A DNA stretch of 64,000 nucleotides. Source: Kiloniella sp. EL199. GTDB lineage: Bacteria > Pseudomonadota > Alphaproteobacteria > Kiloniellales > Kiloniellaceae. Below, in pieces: positions 1-9,898 of this stretch (within the stretch, counting starts at the first letter, position 1; each line of letters starts with the position of its first letter). The notes below the pieces were generated by a model, which searched no databases, had not been told where the DNA came from, and saw only the letters and a list, made by a program, of their open reading frames with translations. Where the stretch lies: NCBI RefSeq assembly GCF_900313065.1, contig NZ_OMPU01000010.1:372001-436000 (forward strand). Direction: 5' to 3'. Both the position numbers and the translations under genes were made by a program.

Positions 1-2
1 TG

Positions 3-2363
3 AAAGGCAGCTATAGCAGAAGTAATCAAAAGATCACGGTGGATAATGCCGCTATCAACTTTGGCCTCGAAGGTGAACAGGGGCCACAACTTTCAGTCGC
101 AGGTTCTGTTTCCGGTCTGGATGGGGATATGCAGGTTCTGGCCGGGGTAAAGGCTGTGCAGGTTCCCGTAGATGATCTGGCTTTGTATTGGCCGGAACCC
201 ATGGCGACGGATGCGCGGGCATGGGTTACGGAAAATATTAAAACGGGCATTGCTGAAGAGGCGGTGGTCAAGGCTGTACTGGATATTCCGGCTGGCGATT
301 TTGAACAGGCCAAACTGGTGTCTTTGGACGGCAGTATGAAGTATCGGGATCTGGATGTGCATTATCTCCGGCCCTTACCCCCGGTAAAAGGTGTTGCGGG
401 GACAGCCAAGGTGCGTGCTGATGGGCTTTCCCTGTTCACGGAAGGTGGAAGGCTGGAAGATATGTCGGTCCTGCCTTCTACCATTGAAATAACCGGGTTG
501 GACATTGAAGAAGAGCATATCGCTATTCAAACTGCTGTTGAGGGGCCGGTCAACACGGCTCTGTCCATTCTGAATAGTGAGAACCTGCGGCTGATTGATG
601 AACTGGGGATCAAGCCGGAAGAAACCAGTGGAAACGCAGCGGTTGCTGTTGATTTTGCATTTTTGCTGTTAAAGGACCTCAAATTCAAGGACATGTCCAT
701 CGATGCTTCGGCAGAGATAAAAGAAGCCCGGATTGGCAAGATCTATAACGGACATGATGCGACGGACGGGGATCTGAAACTCAATGTCACCCGGGAAGGA
801 ATGCACGTCACGGGACCGCTTTTGCTGGCTGATATTCCCCTGTCGGTCGATTGGAAAGAACAGTTTGGCAGCGAGGTGACGGTTCGAACCAATCTGAAAG
901 CCGATATTCCGCGTATTGAACCGGATGGGCTATCTAAACTGGGGATTCCGGTATCCGATTATCTGGAAGGTCCTGTTTCCCTTGCTTTGGCATTGGAAAA
1001 CAAGGTCGATGATACCGGTGTTGTGCAGATTGCTGCAAACCTACAGGACGCCCTGCTGAAGATTGAAGATCTTAAGTATTTCAAGCAACCAAAAGATCCC
1101 GGCCAGATACAGGCAATAGTCTCTTTGGTTGATGGCGAAGCCGTGCACATCAACAGTTTTAATCTGGAGGCAAATGACTTTGCCGCCAGTGGGGAGCTGT
1201 CTCTGACTGAAGGCAAAATATCGACGGCAAATCTTGATCAGTTTCAGCTTGGAAAATCGTTGTTGACTGGCGTGGAGGCTGATTTCTCTACTGATAAACC
1301 GTCAATTGTTATCGGTGGCGGTGTTCTTGATGCTGAATGGTTTGTGGGGGACGCACCTGATGAAAGCATTAATGCTGAAACAAGCCAGCCTCAAGATAAA
1401 CCTGATGTCACAGGCACAGGACAGGATAACGATGCGATCAAGGCGGAGGATGAGAAGAGTTTAGGGGCAAACCAGACAGCGCCGATCAGCGTTATTGCTG
1501 AAAACCTGGATGCCATATATATGGCCGAAGGCCGTTTCTTCCGCAAGGCATCACTGTGGCTGGACAAGGAACCTGAAGGCTGGAAACGGATGCAGTTTTC
1601 CGGCGAAATTCCAAAAGAACTCTGGTATGCCGAGGGGGCAAAAGCCACCCCGGAAACAGAGAACGTTAAACGTACCTTCTCTATGGCCTATCAACCACTG
1701 GAAGATGGGCGTCAGGGGCTGAATATTACAGCAAATGATTTCGGGGCCATGTTACGGGCGCTTGATGTGCTGGATACGGTGCAGGGCGGTTCGCTTCAGA
1801 TCTCTGGAATTGCCGAGAATTATTATAGCGAAAGCCTGTTAAAGGGAAATATTGAAGCTCGGGGCTTGCGATTGGTCAAGGCGCCAACGCTTGCCAAGAT
1901 GCTGGCCTTTGCTTCATTGACCGGGCCTGTAACAACATTAACCACCGAGGGTATCGCCTTTAATGAACTCAAAGGCGATTTTACGCTTCAGAACGGTTTG
2001 CTGCGCAGTGATCTTATCAAGCTCTATTCTTCTTCTATTGGCCTGACGGCCAAGGGGGAAGTCGATACCAACAGAAAGCTGGTCGCGGCCAAGGGAACAA
2101 TTGTACCAGCCTATACGATAAATCGTATTCTTGGCGGTATTCCCATACTGGGTGATATCCTGACCGGTGGTGATGGACAGGGGATTGTTGCCTTTAATTA
2201 TAGCTTGAACGGGGATTTGGAAGAGCCAGAGGTTTCGATCAACCCGCTTTCAGGTCTGGCCCCCGGATTTTTACGGAATATCTTTGGCAACGCGACCCCG
2301 ACAACAGAAAAAAAGATTGAAGAGAAAGAAGAAACTCCGGATGAGACAAAGCCTGAAAAATAA
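3..2363 (+). CDS. AsmA/YhdP-like protein (DUF3971), 5' end outside window
   Basis: This is the C-terminal 786 or so residues of a large envelope protein; the frame is open to the left edge, so the GTG at 39 is not the real start. The last 200 residues have the pattern of the AsmA-like C-terminal region of YhdP-family proteins, with the alternating beta-strand character of a long groove protein and a conserved ending around GGIPILGDILTGG. The tail after about residue 750 is rich in Glu, Lys and Thr and looks disordered. AsmA/YhdP proteins are inner-membrane-anchored periplasmic bridges linked to phospholipid transport to the outer membrane; that role is inferred from the family. A bidirectional terminator separates it from the convergent tyrS. 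Confidence 0.85.
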   Translation, partial: KGSYSRSNQKITVDNAAINFGLEGEQGPQLSVAGSVSGLDGDMQVLAGVKAVQVPVDDLALYWPEPMATDARAWVTENIKTGIAEEAVVKAVLDIPAGDFEQAKLVSLDGSMKYRDLDVHYLRPLPPVKGVAGTAKVRADGLSLFTEGGRLEDMSVLPSTIEITGLDIEEEHIAIQTAVEGPVNTALSILNSENLRLIDELGIKPEETSGNAAVAVDFAFLLLKDLKFKDMSIDASAEIKEARIGKIYNGHDATDGDLKLNVTREGMHVTGPLLLADIPLSVDWKEQFGSEVTVRTNLKADIPRIEPDGLSKLGIPVSDYLEGPVSLALALENKVDDTGVVQIAANLQDALLKIEDLKYFKQPKDPGQIQAIVSLVDGEAVHINSFNLEANDFAASGELSLTEGKISTANLDQFQLGKSLLTGVEADFSTDKPSIVIGGGVLDAEWFVGDAPDESINAETSQPQDKPDVTGTGQDNDAIKAEDEKSLGANQTAPISVIAENLDAIYMAEGRFFRKASLWLDKEPEGWKRMQFSGEIPKELWYAEGAKATPETENVKRTFSMAYQPLEDGRQGLNITANDFGAMLRALDVLDTVQGGSLQISGIAENYYSESLLKGNIEARGLRLVKAPTLAKMLAFASLTGPVTTLTTEGIAFNELKGDFTLQNGLLRSDLIKLYSSSIGLTAKGEVDTNRKLVAAKGTIVPAYTINRILGGIPILGDILTGGDGQGIVAFNYSLNGDLEEPEVSINPLSGLAPGFLRNIFGNATPTTEKKIEEKEETPDETKPEK

Positions 2364-2420
2364 GCTGTTTCAGGAGGGAAAGTCGAGTTTGTGTTCTTGA
2401 ACACAGATCTTCTTAACAAC

Positions 2421-2458
2421 AAAGGGGCTGCGATGTTCGCAGCCCCTTTCGTTTTTTG
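2421..2458. terminator. Bidirectional rho-independent terminator
   Basis: A GC-rich hairpin (arm AAAGGGGCTGCGA, 3-nt loop) is followed by a T-rich run on the plus strand and has an A-rich left side that gives T's on the minus strand. It lies between two convergent genes and probably serves both. Confidence 0.85.
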
Positions 2459-2473
2459 TTCTCAAAGACAGGA

Positions 2474-3742
2474 TTAAACAGGTTTTACCAGAATGTGCCT
2501 TTTCTTGCCTGCGGAGATCTTGATTGATCCTTCGTCAGTCAGGTCTGACAGAGAGATCGAAAGACTGTCATCTTTGATCTGCGTGTCATTCAGACGACCT
2601 CCACCACCTTTGATCAGCTTGCGGGCTTCGCTATTACTGCTTGCGAGGCCGATTTCCTTGAAGAGCAGGAATGCCGGAATGCCTTCTTCCAAGCGCGATT
2701 TTTCAATGTCGTGGCTTGGCAGGTCGGCACTCATGCTGCGTTCTTCAAAGGCTTTGCGTGCGGTTTCAGCGGCGGCTTCAGCGGCTTCAAGACCGTGGCA
2801 CAGTCGGGTCGCTTCTGTTGCCAGAACCTTTTTGGCTTCGTTGATATCTGCACCCTGCATCGTTTCCAGCTTTTGAATCTCTTCTTCGGGAAGTTCCGTG
2901 AACAGGCGGAGGAAGCGACCAACATCGGCATCTTCGGTGTTGCGCCAGTATTGCCAGAAGTCATAAACGGACAGACGTTCTTCGTTGAGCCATACCGCCC
3001 CGCCAACGGTTTTACCCATTTTTACACCGGAAGATGTGGTCAATAGTGGAGAGGTCAGGCCGTAAACTTCGTTTTGGCTGATACGACGGGTCAAATCCAC
3101 ACCGTTGACAATGTTGCCCCATTGGTCCGAGCCACCCATTTGCAACAGACAGTCCCGACGCTTGTTTAGTTCCATGAAGTCATAAGCTTGCAGGATCATG
3201 TAGTTGAATTCCAGGAACGACAGGGATTGTTCACGGTCGAGACGCAGTTTTACTGAATCAAAACTCAGCATCCGGTTGACCGAAAAGTGAACGCCGTAAT
3301 CACGCAAAAATTCAAGGTAGTTAATATTGTCGAGCCAGTCGGCATTGTTGAGCATAACCGCATCAGTCGGCCCATCACCAAAGGTCAGGTATTTTGAAAA
3401 TACCTTTTTAATGCCATCCATATTGTGTTGGATTTCTGCGTCAGTGATCAGCTTGCGGGCTTCGTCCTTGAAGGAGGGATCGCCAACTTTACTGGTGCCG
3501 CCGCCCATCAGAACAATCGGCTTGTGGCCTGTTTTCTGGAGCCAGCGCAACAGCATGATCTGAACAAGACTGCCCACATGCAGGGAATCTGCTGTGCAGT
3601 CAAAGCCGATATAGGCTGCCACAGGACCTTTTTCGAGTTTTGCATCCAGGGCGTCCATATCCGTACATTGATGGATATAACCGCGTGCGCTCAGTTCACG
3701 AAGGAATTCTGAACGGAAATCGGTTTTTTGTGGCGCAGTCAT
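2474..3742 (-). CDS. tyrS: Tyrosyl-tRNA synthetase
   Basis: Class I aminoacyl-tRNA synthetase that charges tRNA-Tyr with tyrosine in the cytoplasm. The HIGH-type motif is HVGS at residues 55-58 in the context ADSLHVGSL. The KMSKS-type loop is KMGKT at 241-245, as in bacterial TyrRS. The GGSDQWGN tyrosine-binding signature is at about 203-210. The last 70 residues form the S4-like RNA-binding domain. The length of 422 aa is normal. It is transcribed divergently from anmK across a 200-bp gap and convergently with the AsmA-like gene, an order I recall as common in Rhodospirillales. Confidence 0.97.
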   Translation of the reverse strand: MTAPQKTDFRSEFLRELSARGYIHQCTDMDALDAKLEKGPVAAYIGFDCTADSLHVGSLVQIMLLRWLQKTGHKPIVLMGGGTSKVGDPSFKDEARKLITDAEIQHNMDGIKKVFSKYLTFGDGPTDAVMLNNADWLDNINYLEFLRDYGVHFSVNRMLSFDSVKLRLDREQSLSFLEFNYMILQAYDFMELNKRRDCLLQMGGSDQWGNIVNGVDLTRRISQNEVYGLTSPLLTTSSGVKMGKTVGGAVWLNEERLSVYDFWQYWRNTEDADVGRFLRLFTELPEEEIQKLETMQGADINEAKKVLATEATRLCHGLEAAEAAAETARKAFEERSMSADLPSHDIEKSRLEEGIPAFLLFKEIGLASSNSEARKLIKGGGGRLNDTQIKDDSLSISLSDLTDEGSIKISAGKKRHILVKPV

Positions 3743-3942
3743 TGTAACTCTCGCTTGTTTCGAAAAAGGTCATAAAAATGGGCGCAAAAGGCAACCTGCC
3801 TCTTGCCGTAGCCGCTGGGATTTACCACAATCATTTCCCATAAACAATGGGGGAAACAATTGGCCAAACAATGGTGATTAAAGCAGTTGGGATGAAACAA
3901 TGGGCAGAAAGCCCGTCAAAGAACAGGGATTAGAGCGGACAG

Positions 3943-5013
3943 ATGGGTAACGACAAGTGGCTTCTGGGATTGATGAGCGGGACGTCCATGGATGGGATTG
4001 ATGCGGCCCTGATTAAAAGTGATGGATACCATGTGACAGAAACCGGCGCGACACTGAGTTATAGCTACAGCCCGGAACAGCGTTCTTTACTTCAAAGTGT
4101 TATGGGCGAGGGAAAGGACGTGCGGGTTGCCGAAGAACAGATGACCCGGTGGCACCATGACGCTGTGACGGCGTTACTGAATAAAGCTAATCTGACTTCT
4201 GAGGATGTTGAGCTTATCGGCTTCCACGGCCAAACGACCTTTCATGATCCATCCCGACGCATCACTGTCCAGATTGGGGATGGCGACCTGCTTGCCAAAC
4301 TGTCCGGTATCCCTGTGGTGAATGATTTCCGCAAAGCCGATGTTGCTGCGGGGGGCGAAGGTGCGCCCTTTGCACCGCTTTATCATCAGGCATTGGCAAA
4401 GGATCTGGAAAAACCGCTTGTGGTGCTCAACATTGGCGGGGTTTCCAATATTACCTATCTTGACCCGGATGGAGCAGTGCTGGCCTGTGATACTGGCCCG
4501 GGAAACGGTTTGATTGATGACTGGGTGGAAAAGCATTTCGGGCAAGCAATGGATGAAGGGGGAAAGATTGCAGGCAAAGGAACGGTGAATACAGCAGCTT
4601 TGGACGTCATGCTCGACAATCCGTTCTTTGATCAGGCCCCGCCAAAGTCACTGGATCGATATGATTTTAATCTGGATGCGGTGCAGAACCTTAACCCGAA
4701 AGATGGTGCCGCAACCCTGACGGCTTTCACGGCGGCGGTAAATGCAAAGATTGTCGGCTTCCTGCCGAAAAGGCCTGAACGCTGGATCGTCACAGGCGGC
4801 GGACGGCATAATCCGGTTTTGATGGAGGCTTTGCGATCTGCTTTGGGTGTAACAGTTGACCCGGTAGAACGCGTTGGATGGGACGGGGATGCATTGGAAG
4901 CACAAGCCTTTGCCTTCCTTGCCAAACGCAGCCAGTTGAAGTTACCGCTGTCTTTGCCAACCACAACCAAGGTTCCAGAACCCTGCCTCGGCGGTGTGTT
5001 GCACGCGGCATAA
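3943..5013 (+). CDS. anmK: Anhydro-N-acetylmuramic acid kinase
   Basis: Phosphorylates and opens 1,6-anhydro-MurNAc to MurNAc-6-phosphate in cell-wall recycling. The N-terminus has the family signature GLMSGTSMDGIDAAL (residues 9-23). Sugar-kinase-fold ATP-binding segments follow: VNDFRKADVAAGGEGAP near 127, NIGGVSNITY near 164 and VTGGGRHNP near 284. The length of 356 aa is typical. It starts at the ATG after a purine-rich stretch. The upstream region carries four imperfect copies of AAACAATGG (3843-3900), whose meaning is unknown. Confidence 0.96.
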   Translation: MGNDKWLLGLMSGTSMDGIDAALIKSDGYHVTETGATLSYSYSPEQRSLLQSVMGEGKDVRVAEEQMTRWHHDAVTALLNKANLTSEDVELIGFHGQTTFHDPSRRITVQIGDGDLLAKLSGIPVVNDFRKADVAAGGEGAPFAPLYHQALAKDLEKPLVVLNIGGVSNITYLDPDGAVLACDTGPGNGLIDDWVEKHFGQAMDEGGKIAGKGTVNTAALDVMLDNPFFDQAPPKSLDRYDFNLDAVQNLNPKDGAATLTAFTAAVNAKIVGFLPKRPERWIVTGGGRHNPVLMEALRSALGVTVDPVERVGWDGDALEAQAFAFLAKRSQLKLPLSLPTTTKVPEPCLGGVLHAA

Positions 5014-5014
5014 G

Positions 5015-5058
5015 AAGAAAGGCCGCTCAAGAACATCAATCTTAAGCGGCCTTTTCTA
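5015..5058. terminator. Bidirectional terminator between anmK and the hydrolase gene
   Basis: An inverted repeat with arms AAAGGCCGCTCAAG and CTTAAGCGGCCTTTT (one bulge) ends in T's on both strands. It lies between the convergent anmK and alpha/beta hydrolase genes. Confidence 0.8.
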
Positions 5059-5114
5059 TACTTGGTTAGAGGAATATATCTCAGATTTATCCTGCAACCT
5101 TTATTCTCAAGCTC

Positions 5115-5768
5115 TTACTCTTCAACCGGAGCAACCAGGCGCTGGCTGACGTAATCCTGAATATGGCTGTCGATGATTTCCATCTCGTTTTCGAAATAGT
5201 GTCCGGCGGTTGGCTCAACGCGGTAATCAATTGCGATACCTTTTTGGGCGTTTAGCTTGTCAACCAGTTTGGCCGTTGCAGATTCCGGCACAACATCATC
5301 ACGCTCGCCCTGAACAATCAGACCGGATGACGGACAAGGGGCGAGGAAGCTGAAATCAAACATGTTTGCCGGGGGCGCGATAGAGATAAAGCCGTCAATT
5401 TCCGGGCGGCGCATCAAAAGCTGCATGCTGATCCAGGCCCCGAACGAGAAGCCGGAAACCCAGCACTGGCTTGCATTGGCGTTGACAGACTGAAGCCAGT
5501 CCAGTGCGGATGCGGCATCAGACAGTTCGCCTTCACCTTCGTCGAAAGTTCCTTGTGAACGACCAACGCCACGGAAGTTGAAACGCAGAACGGAAAAGCC
5601 CTGTGCCTTGAATGAATTGAACATCGTGTAAACGATTTTGTTGTTCATCGTGCCGCCGTGCTGTGGATGCGGGTGAAGCATCAAGGCAATGGGCGCATTT
5701 GGTGTTGGATTGTGAAAATAGCGTCCTTCGAGACGTCCTTCCGGACCGTTCAAAATAATATCAGGCAT
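5115..5768 (-). CDS. Alpha/beta hydrolase (COG2945-like)
   Basis: A 217-aa serine hydrolase of the small alpha/beta fold. Visible are the oxyanion-region motif HPHPQHGGTMNNK (about 32-44), the FRGVGRSQG turn, the nucleophile elbow GFSFG (about 117-121), an Asp region RDDVVPE and a catalytic His in AGHYFEN near 190. The substrate is unknown; the family is loosely described as acyl or dipeptidyl hydrolases. It is divergent from cysE. An Fe-S gene neighbourhood for such hydrolases is something I recall from relatives, not something shown here. Confidence 0.85.
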   Translation of the reverse strand: MPDIILNGPEGRLEGRYFHNPTPNAPIALMLHPHPQHGGTMNNKIVYTMFNSFKAQGFSVLRFNFRGVGRSQGTFDEGEGELSDAASALDWLQSVNANASQCWVSGFSFGAWISMQLLMRRPEIDGFISIAPPANMFDFSFLAPCPSSGLIVQGERDDVVPESATAKLVDKLNAQKGIAIDYRVEPTAGHYFENEMEIIDSHIQDYVSQRLVAPVEE

Positions 5769-5877
5769 GCAGTCACAGTTCCCCTTCGTCGAATTTCGAG
5801 GCTTTATTTCAGCCGTGCACCTGTTTAGACTGACCCGGACTTAGCCAAGGTGGTCGGTCCAAACACTATAGTTACAC

Positions 5878-5906
5878 TTGACCCTGACGATCTTGATAAT
5901 TATATC
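5878..5906 (+). promoter_or_regulatory. Candidate sigma70 promoter for cysE-iscR
   Basis: TTGACC (5878-5883) and TATATC (5901-5906) are separated by 17 bp, about 105 bp upstream of cysE. Spacing is ideal; the boxes each deviate slightly from consensus. It is inferred from sequence only. Confidence 0.4.
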
Positions 5907-6013
5907 GCAGACAATGTGCAATGTGTTTTCAATGCATTGTATATAAGCCAGTGCTTGCCCTGAGCCAAATACCTTTTTCAATAAAGTAAAAAGGTTCACA
6001 AGGAAACGAACCC

Positions 6014-6793
6014 ATGTTCGACAGAATTAAGGCCGAAATTGATGCAACCATGTCCCGTGATCCGGCTGCGCGATCACGTATGGAAGTGGTTTTGTGTTAT
6101 CCCGGTTTTCAGGCCGTTACGCTCCATCGTTTGTCGAACAAGCTCTGGCGAAGTAACTGGCGCTTGCTGGCCCGCAGTCTGTCCCATATCGGGCGGGTTA
6201 TCACGGGAATAGAGATTCACCCCGGTGCGACAATCGGTAAAGGCTTTTTTATTGATCACGGCATGGGGGTTGTTATTGGCGAGACCTCTATCATTGGCGA
6301 CAATGTGACGCTTTATCATGGCGTGACTTTGGGCGGTGTTGCCCCTAGTGTCGATTCTGACAGTCAGCGGGGAACAAAAAGACATCCGACGCTGGAATGT
6401 GGGGTGATCGTTGGATCGGGTGCACAGGTGTTGGGGCCTATTACAATATCCAGATGCGCGCGTATCGGGGCCAATGCTGTGGTGACCAAAGATATTCCAA
6501 AGTGTGCAACAGTGGTAGGTATTCCGGGCAAGGTTGTGAATACCAAATCTGATCGACTTTCTGCACCGACGCTGCCTGTTATCGAAGATCAGCCCTTTGT
6601 TGCCTATGGAACCCCGACCGGTGATGTTCCCGATCCGGTGGCAAAGACGCTGGAAGGTCTGTTGAACGAGGTTCAGTCATTGCGAAGTCGGTTGAATGCA
6701 CTGGAAGGTCAGGAAGATTATCAAAAAAATCTGCTGACAAAGTCAGTTGAGAATGACAAAAATGATGACGTTGGAGATAAAACTCCTTCGTAA
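6014..6793 (+). CDS. cysE: Serine O-acetyltransferase
   Basis: Makes O-acetylserine from serine and acetyl-CoA, the carbon skeleton for cysteine. The left-handed beta-helix shows as hexapeptide repeats from about residue 65 to 170. The active-site stretch is [12 protein letters not shown] (about 81-92), followed by YHGVTLGG and the lysine-containing loop GTKRHPTL. Residues 200-259 form a hydrophilic, helix-prone tail with a likely coiled coil ([20 protein letters not shown]), longer than in minimal CysE proteins. It lies 78 bp upstream of iscR, so cysteine supply and Fe-S control are probably co-transcribed. Confidence 0.95.
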   Translation: MFDRIKAEIDATMSRDPAARSRMEVVLCYPGFQAVTLHRLSNKLWRSNWRLLARSLSHIGRVITGIEIHPGATIGKGFFIDHGMGVVIGETSIIGDNVTLYHGVTLGGVAPSVDSDSQRGTKRHPTLECGVIVGSGAQVLGPITISRCARIGANAVVTKDIPKCATVVGIPGKVVNTKSDRLSAPTLPVIEDQPFVAYGTPTGDVPDPVAKTLEGLLNEVQSLRSRLNALEGQEDYQKNLLTKSVENDKNDDVGDKTPS

Positions 6794-6871
6794 AGAGAAT
6801 GGTAGCATCATTTCCGGATAGATGTAGTTATGATGCGGGAAAACCATTTATAAAGTTAGGAGAGTAAGGCC

Positions 6872-7342
6872 GTGAAACTGAGCACAAAAGGTCGTTATGC
6901 CGTTATGGCAATGGTTGATCTGGCTCTTTATGCCAATGAGCGCCCCGTGTCTCTTGCTGAGATAGCGGACCGGCAGGAAATCTCGCTTTCTTATCTTGAG
7001 CAGTTGTTCGCAAAACTTCGGCGCGAAAAACTCGTAATGTCCATTCGCGGCCCTGGCGGGGGGTATCGCATGGCTAAAGAGGCAAAAGATACTGATATTG
7101 CCGAGATTTGCAAAGCCGTTGAAGAACCGATAAAGGCAACGGCTTGTAATCCCATGTCACCCCACGGCTGCCGCAGTGACAAAAGCAGATGCGTTACCCA
7201 TGATTTATGGCAAGGTCTGTCCAATCACATCTATCGTTACCTTCATGGCGTATCAATAGCAGATGTGATCGAACGGCGTGTTGATCCTGGGTCGGACATG
7301 TTTATTTCTCCTGAACCTAATGACGGTGTTGCCGCTCAATAA
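6872..7342 (+). CDS. iscR: Rrf2-family Fe-S cluster regulator IscR
   Basis: Winged-helix Rrf2 regulator that represses Fe-S assembly genes when it carries a [2Fe-2S] cluster. The N-terminus MKLSTKGRYAV and the recognition region ISLSYLEQLFAKLR (about 37-50) are typical. Three cysteines at 92, 100 and 107 match the cluster ligands. The start is GTG at 6872, preceded by a good AGGAG site (about 6858). It lies between cysE and the first cysteine desulfurase. A perfect 16-bp palindrome follows it at 7371-7386. Confidence 0.93.
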   Translation: MKLSTKGRYAVMAMVDLALYANERPVSLAEIADRQEISLSYLEQLFAKLRREKLVMSIRGPGGGYRMAKEAKDTDIAEICKAVEEPIKATACNPMSPHGCRSDKSRCVTHDLWQGLSNHIYRYLHGVSIADVIERRVDPGSDMFISPEPNDGVAAQ

Positions 7343-7370
7343 TGAATGCTTGGAGCCAGAGAACCGTTGT

Positions 7371-7386
7371 AACATAACGTTATGTT
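7371..7386. promoter_or_regulatory. Perfect 16-bp palindrome upstream of the first desulfurase gene
   Basis: AACATAACGTTATGTT is a perfect palindrome in the 145-bp gap between iscR and the cysteine desulfurase gene. It could be an operator for IscR or another dimeric regulator. It has no T-tract, so it is not a terminator. The regulator is unknown. Confidence 0.45.
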
Positions 7387-7487
7387 TGTTCATGGGGTAA
7401 TCTGAAACGGGTTGACCTGATTTGGTTCAGATTATCTATTTAAGCCAGTTTATTTAAGCCCAATTTTAAAGAATGTGATAGCCCTTT

Positions 7488-8600
7488 ATGAACCGCACGA
7501 TTTATCTGGATTATAATGCAACCGCGCCTGTTCGCCCCGAAGCGATTGATGCTGTTACGGCTGCGATGAAACAAACGGGTAATCCATCGTCTATTCATGC
7601 CTATGGCCGGGCCGCACGACGACTGGTGGAAGATGCTCGGGCTGAAATTGCATCTTTAATGGGGACAAAACCAGCCCGGATCGTTTTTACATCTGGAGGA
7701 ACGGAAGCAAATAATCTGGCGTTGCGCGGGGCAGAAAGATCCCGTGTTTTAATCTCATCCATTGAACACGATTCTGTTTTACAGGTTCGTGAAAATGCAA
7801 TCAGGATCCCAGTGGATCAGCATGGTCGAATTGATCTAAGCGCGCTTGAAGAACTATTAGCTGTTGATCCTGAAAACACACTGGTTTCAGTTATGATGGC
7901 AAATAATGAAACGGGTGTCTTGCAGCCCGTAAAAGAGATTATTTCCCTCGCACATGCAAAGGGCGCTCTAGTTCATTGCGATGCTGTTCAGGCCGCGGGA
8001 AAGACGGATATTAACTGCGAAGAGTTGAACATCGATTTTACAACAATTTCCTCGCACAAGATGGGTGGCCCACAAGGTGTGGGGGCTCTTATTCTTGGCA
8101 AGGGGTTGGAAATAAAATCCCAGCAACTCGGCGGGGGGCAGGAACGTCGCCGCCGGGGTGGAACGGAAAATGTGCCGGGTATCGCAGGTTTCGGAGTGGC
8201 GGCCAAATTTTCTCGTGAAGGTTTGGCTGAGATGCAGAAAAAATCATACCTTCGAAACGAGATGGAAGAAAAGATGCTGACTGCCGCACCGGGGGCGCGT
8301 GTCTTTGGGGCAGAGGTGGAACGAGTGCCAAATACAACAACGATAACAATGCCCGGAGTGCCATCAGATACACAGCTTATGGTACTGGATCTGGAAGGAT
8401 ATGCGGTTTCATCCGGCTCGGCCTGTTCTTCGGGCAAGGTTCAGACTTCCCACGTGCTTCAGGCAATGGGGGCGGATGAAAAAGCGGCTGGAGAAGCAAT
8501 CCGTATTTCTACGGGGTGGGCCAGTGCGGACAACGATCTGGATCTGTTTGCGGATGCCTGGATTGCGTTGTTCAAGCGCAAGGGCGAACGCCCAGATTAA
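7488..8600 (+). CDS. Cysteine desulfurase (NifS/IscS-like, first of two)
   Basis: PLP enzyme of class V that takes sulfur from cysteine as a persulfide. Motifs in order: YLDYNATAPVRPEA at the N-terminus, TSGGTEANNLAL (about 67-78), the PLP lysine in SSHKMGGPQG (about 188-197), GGGQERRRRGGTEN and the persulfide cysteine in SSGSACSSGKV near 309-319. At 370 aa it is shorter than IscS. It is clearly a diverged paralogue of the gene just downstream. Pairs of this kind occur in alphaproteobacterial iscR operons; which acceptor it serves is unknown. Confidence 0.92.
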   Translation: MNRTIYLDYNATAPVRPEAIDAVTAAMKQTGNPSSIHAYGRAARRLVEDARAEIASLMGTKPARIVFTSGGTEANNLALRGAERSRVLISSIEHDSVLQVRENAIRIPVDQHGRIDLSALEELLAVDPENTLVSVMMANNETGVLQPVKEIISLAHAKGALVHCDAVQAAGKTDINCEELNIDFTTISSHKMGGPQGVGALILGKGLEIKSQQLGGGQERRRRGGTENVPGIAGFGVAAKFSREGLAEMQKKSYLRNEMEEKMLTAAPGARVFGAEVERVPNTTTITMPGVPSDTQLMVLDLEGYAVSSGSACSSGKVQTSHVLQAMGADEKAAGEAIRISTGWASADNDLDLFADAWIALFKRKGERPD

Positions 8601-8671
8601 GAGCACTATCCAATTGATAAAGTAAAGTATCGATGCCCTGATCAATAGCTAAAAACGAATAACCAGAAACA

Positions 8672-9865
8672 ATGCCACAGTTAAAAGCAAACAGATCTGA
8701 AAAGCCTATTTATCTTGACTATCAGGCAACAACCCCGACAGATCCCCGGGTTGTAAAGGACATGATGCCTTATTTTACCGAGAGCTTTGGCAATCCTCAC
8801 TCGGTCGATCATGCTTATGGTTGGGAAGCGGAAGAGGTTGTGGACAAGGCCCGAGAACAGATTGCCGATGCTATTGGGGCGGACCCAAGGGAAATAGTTT
8901 TTACGTCTGGTGCGACGGAATCAAATAATCTGGCGATTAAGGGCACGGCGCGTTTTATTCAGGATCATCCAAAAGGGACACCGCGTGATCAGGTCGTAAC
9001 GGCAGTCACAGAGCATAAATGTGTTCTGGAATCTGTTGCCCGTCTGGAGCGTGAAGGCTTTGACGTCGTGCGGTTATCTGTTGATGACGGTGGTTTGATT
9101 GACCTGAACCAGTTGGAAGATACTGTTTCCGAAAAAACGGCTCTTGTTTCGTTGATGGCCGTTAATAACGAGATCGGTGTTATTCAAAACCTCACCCGGA
9201 TTGGTGAGATTTGCAAAGAGGTTGGCGCAAAGTTCCATAGCGATGCTGCACAGGCGATTGGCAAAATTCCGCTGGATGTAAACCGGATGCAAATTGATTT
9301 AATGAGCATCTCTGGACATAAAATTTATGGCCCTAAAGGCATAGGGGCACTTTATGTGCGCAGGCGTCCCCGGGTGCGTTTAGAACCCTTGATGGATGGT
9401 GGCGGTCAGGAACGCGGCTTTCGCTCGGGGACATTGGCAACACCGCTTTGTGTCGGGCTGGGGGCTGCCGCTCAATACGCCAACGAGGCTTTATTTACGG
9501 AATATGATCGCTTGTCTTCGTTGAGTGTGCAGTTTCGAGATGCCCTTGAAACCAAGGTTGATGGCTTGAGATTTAATGGCGATGAAGACCAACGCATTCC
9601 GGGTAACCTTAATATAACCTTCGAAGGTGTTTCCGGGGCAGATATTATGAAAGCGGCACCAAAACTGGCGCTGTCTATGGGATCAGCATGCACATCTGCT
9701 GATCTGGATCCATCCTATGTTTTGAAAGCATTGGGACACAGCGATGATCAAGCTCTGGCTTCGTTACGTATCGGCTTTGGGCGTTTCACAACAGAAGAAG
9801 AGGTGGACGAGGCCGTAGAGATTTTAGCTGTAACCGTAAAGAAACTAAGATTATCTATAGAATAA
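8672..9865 (+). CDS. iscS: Cysteine desulfurase IscS
   Basis: The second, more canonical IscS: 397 aa, starting PIYLDYQATTPTDPRV. It has TSGATESNNLAIKG (about 79-92), the PLP lysine in SGHKIYGPKGIGALY (about 213-227), GGGQERGFRSGT and the persulfide loop MGSACTSADLDPSYVLKALG near 337-356, which is nearly identical in pattern to housekeeping IscS. It delivers sulfur to a scaffold and to tRNA thiolation. The expected iscU, hscA and hscB do not follow; a reversed TRAP permease gene begins after 33 bp. Confidence 0.95.
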   Translation: MPQLKANRSEKPIYLDYQATTPTDPRVVKDMMPYFTESFGNPHSVDHAYGWEAEEVVDKAREQIADAIGADPREIVFTSGATESNNLAIKGTARFIQDHPKGTPRDQVVTAVTEHKCVLESVARLEREGFDVVRLSVDDGGLIDLNQLEDTVSEKTALVSLMAVNNEIGVIQNLTRIGEICKEVGAKFHSDAAQAIGKIPLDVNRMQIDLMSISGHKIYGPKGIGALYVRRRPRVRLEPLMDGGGQERGFRSGTLATPLCVGLGAAAQYANEALFTEYDRLSSLSVQFRDALETKVDGLRFNGDEDQRIPGNLNITFEGVSGADIMKAAPKLALSMGSACTSADLDPSYVLKALGHSDDQALASLRIGFGRFTTEEEVDEAVEILAVTVKKLRLSIE

Positions 9866-9898
9866 TTTTCTGACTTTTCATACTTTCTCTGTCACTGA

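Noticed and set aside
3843-3900. Four AAACAATGG-like repeats upstream of anmK
   Set aside because: Short and irregularly spaced; too weak to call a regulatory element, noted only in the anmK entry.
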